Shown: positions 4,220 through 5,628 of the stretch, piece by piece
Numbering within the stretch: position 1 is the stretch's first letter
Layout: the number at the start of each line of letters is the position of its first letter
The notes under the pieces: model-generated
Told to the model about the DNA's origin: nothing
Databases searched by the model: none
The model's input: the letters and a program-made list of their open reading frames with translations, nothing else
Made by a program: the position numbers and the translations under genes
Assembly (NCBI GenBank): GCA_031283515.1
Contig: JAITBS010000497.1
Location: forward strand, 1 to 5,628
Direction: 5' to 3'
DNA: 5,628 nt
DNA from: Planctomycetaceae bacterium
GTDB lineage: Bacteria > Planctomycetota > Planctomycetia > Pirellulales > Thermoguttaceae

Positions 4220-5401
4220 ATGTCAATACGTCGATTTTCGTTTGGTTTTACACTTGTTGAGTTGTTGGTGGTTATTGCGATTATTGGAGTTCTGGTTGGT
4301 CTGTTGTTGCCGGCTGTTCAGGCAGCAAGGGAAGCAGCACGAAGAATGCGGTGTACCAATAATATGAAACAACTCACATTAGGTGTACACAATTTCCACG
4401 ATACACAAAGTGCCTTACCGCGATGGTCGTGTAACCCGCGAAGAAGTAGTGGTGGCAGTCCGAAAACAACACATGGTTTTTCTGTTCAGGCGGCAACATT
4501 GCCGTTTATTGAACAGGCAAGCATGTATGCTCCTCTGGCAAAATCTCAATTTACCGCAACAACCGGTAACTACAAAGTATGGAAAGATTGGGGAAATGAA
4601 CCTGTTTACAATGACGATGGGATGTATGAAACCGATTACCCCGTTGATAATTATGTTCACGATAAAATTGTTCCACTTTTTCGTTGCCCTTCGGATTCGC
4701 CTCCTTCAGAGTGGCCATCTGAACTTCCGCTTGATACGTATGGAGCATCAACAAGACCAGCTGTTGGTAATTACATGGTCTGTTATGGTTCTGGAATGGG
4801 TTACAATTATGACCATACCGGAGAAACGGACGGAGTGGTATCAAGAGCCCGTGCATCAAAGGGGTTAGAATCTATCACGGACGGAACAAGTAATACGCTT
4901 TATTTTAGCGAATCAATTATTGGTGATGGAACAACCTCCAATAACACCGCTCCTGATCCGGCAACTCCTTGGCTTCGTGTCGCCGCAATGAAAACACCGT
5001 ATATGGCTGTTGCGGATACATTGGAAGGTAATGTAAACGATTGGGCAAATTCCACAAACCCCGGACTAAAAGGTATTTACATAACGGATAGTTTTAATAT
5101 CGGAACACATATTACGACATCAGGAAACACTTCAAATTACTATGGATTGCGAGGTTTTGCGTGGATTGTGGGTGATGCGGTGTCCAATGGATTTTGTACG
5201 GTTCATCAACCTAATTCTCCCTATGCGGATTGGTGTAATAGTATTGGTATCGGCTTTTTCGCTGCCAGAAGTTTTCATGCCGGAGGTGTGGTTGCGTCTA
5301 ATTGTGACGGTTCGGTTATTTTCGTATCAAACACGATTGACCGCCAAACGTGGCACAGGATGGGGTCAAAAAATGACGGCGGAGCGAACCTGCCGCAATA
5401 A
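4220..5401 (+). CDS. DUF1559 protein with prepilin-like N-terminus (paralogue 2)
   Basis: The 393-residue product has the canonical architecture of its family: basic leader ending at G9, F10, E14, a hydrophobic helix to about residue 33, then the signature QAAREAARRMRC (34-45). Further landmarks are FRCPSDS (154-160), GNYMVCYGSGMGYNYDHT (183-200), DGTSNTLYFSESIIGDG (221-237) and the H-X9-DG motif (H353, D363-G364). It is expected to be processed by a prepilin peptidase and held in the membrane or exported by a type II-like system. This is inference from the leader. The family's function is unknown. It shares colinear landmarks and four aligned cysteines (45, 156, 188, 339) with the gene 240 bases upstream, so the two arose by duplication. 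It carries three extra cysteines (71, 326, 362). No clear promoter was seen in its leader; readthrough from paralogue 1 is possible. Confidence 0.93.
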   Translation: MSIRRFSFGFTLVELLVVIAIIGVLVGLLLPAVQAAREAARRMRCTNNMKQLTLGVHNFHDTQSALPRWSCNPRRSSGGSPKTTHGFSVQAATLPFIEQASMYAPLAKSQFTATTGNYKVWKDWGNEPVYNDDGMYETDYPVDNYVHDKIVPLFRCPSDSPPSEWPSELPLDTYGASTRPAVGNYMVCYGSGMGYNYDHTGETDGVVSRARASKGLESITDGTSNTLYFSESIIGDGTTSNNTAPDPATPWLRVAAMKTPYMAVADTLEGNVNDWANSTNPGLKGIYITDSFNIGTHITTSGNTSNYYGLRGFAWIVGDAVSNGFCTVHQPNSPYADWCNSIGIGFFAARSFHAGGVVASNCDGSVIFVSNTIDRQTWHRMGSKNDGGANLPQ

Positions 5402-5479
5402 CCCTATTAACAATAATCATATTAAATCTGAACAATAAATCATCACAATTCACATTAAACGCTCAAAATGTAGAAACTT

Positions 5480-5519
5480 GAAAGGTAGCGGTGCTTTATT
5501 GAAACATCGCCGCCTTTTC
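5480..5519. terminator. Terminator-like hairpin after DUF1559 paralogue 2
   Basis: The arm 5480-5493 (GAAAGGTAGCGGTG) pairs with 5505-5519 (CATCGCCGCCTTTTC) around an 11-base loop, with one bulged T, one mismatch and two G-T pairs. The 3' arm ends in TTTT, giving a short U-tract within the stem base. It lies between the DUF1559 gene and the lipoprotein gene, so it could terminate or attenuate transcription and set the ratio of the two products. Confidence 0.6.
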
Positions 5520-5540
5520 AAAACCACAGGAGACCAAACC

Positions 5541-5628
5541 ATGATTAGGAAAATAATTGTATTTTTATTGTTGACTGCAACCATATCCGGTATTTCATGT
5601 AGTTATCGTCCCCAACTGGAACGTCCCA
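5541..5628 (+). CDS. Putative small lipoprotein, 5' part only
   Basis: Only 29 codons lie inside the window. The N-terminus has a basic MIRK start, a hydrophobic core (IIVFLLLTATISGI) and a cysteine at position 20, which fits a lipoprotein signal peptide. The residue at -3 is glycine, so the lipobox (GIS-C) is imperfect. AGGAG (5528-5532) lies eight bases before the ATG. In Planctomycetota, DUF1559 genes are often followed by a small lipoprotein with a carboxypeptidase-regulatory-like or transthyretin-like fold, and the Pro/Leu-rich start after the cysteine (RPQLERP) would suit that. This product guess is from context and cannot be tested with the visible part. Confidence 0.65.
   Translation, partial: MIRKIIVFLLLTATISGISCSYRPQLERP

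Overview
The window most likely comes from a member of the Planctomycetota. The best evidence is a pair of adjacent DUF1559 genes. Each encodes a type IV prepilin-like N-terminus and ends in an H-X9-DG motif, a family strongly expanded in this phylum (Lentisphaerota also carry it). A FlgN-like flagellar chaperone with a planctomycete-style C-terminus supports this. The intergenic DNA is AT-rich and the genes look less GC-rich than in well-known cultured Planctomycetes, so a low-GC lineage is likely. I cannot name a genus.

All genes lie on the plus strand. Bases 1-408 are an AT-rich leader with two short-repeat arrays, a strong 13-bp inverted repeat and a candidate promoter. asd (409-1416) encodes aspartate-semialdehyde dehydrogenase. 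Bases 1417-1672 hold a 19-bp imperfect hairpin made of nonamer repeats, then a candidate promoter for the flgN-like gene (1673-2155). Bases 2156-2812 hold no credible gene. They are a mosaic of heptamer arrays, three CCCC/GGGG hairpins, a 43-bp duplication, a nonamer array and a hairpin. A sigma-54-like promoter and a perfect dyad then lead into the first DUF1559 gene (2879-3979). A 240-bp spacer with a heptamer array, three back-to-back palindromes and a 120-bp AGTTTC-type array leads into the second DUF1559 gene (4220-5401). A terminator-like hairpin then precedes a truncated putative lipoprotein gene (5541-end).

The genes do not form one pathway. asd and flgN are separated by long spacers and probably transcribed separately. 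The DUF1559 pair plus the small lipoprotein gene looks like a cell-envelope locus, since both product types are predicted to be exported. The functions of DUF1559 proteins are not established.

The most unusual aspect is the intergenic DNA. At least four families of phased short repeats (heptamers, two nonamer types, hexamers) recur here, several in both orientations, next to many hairpins. No new enzymatic or defence system is evident.
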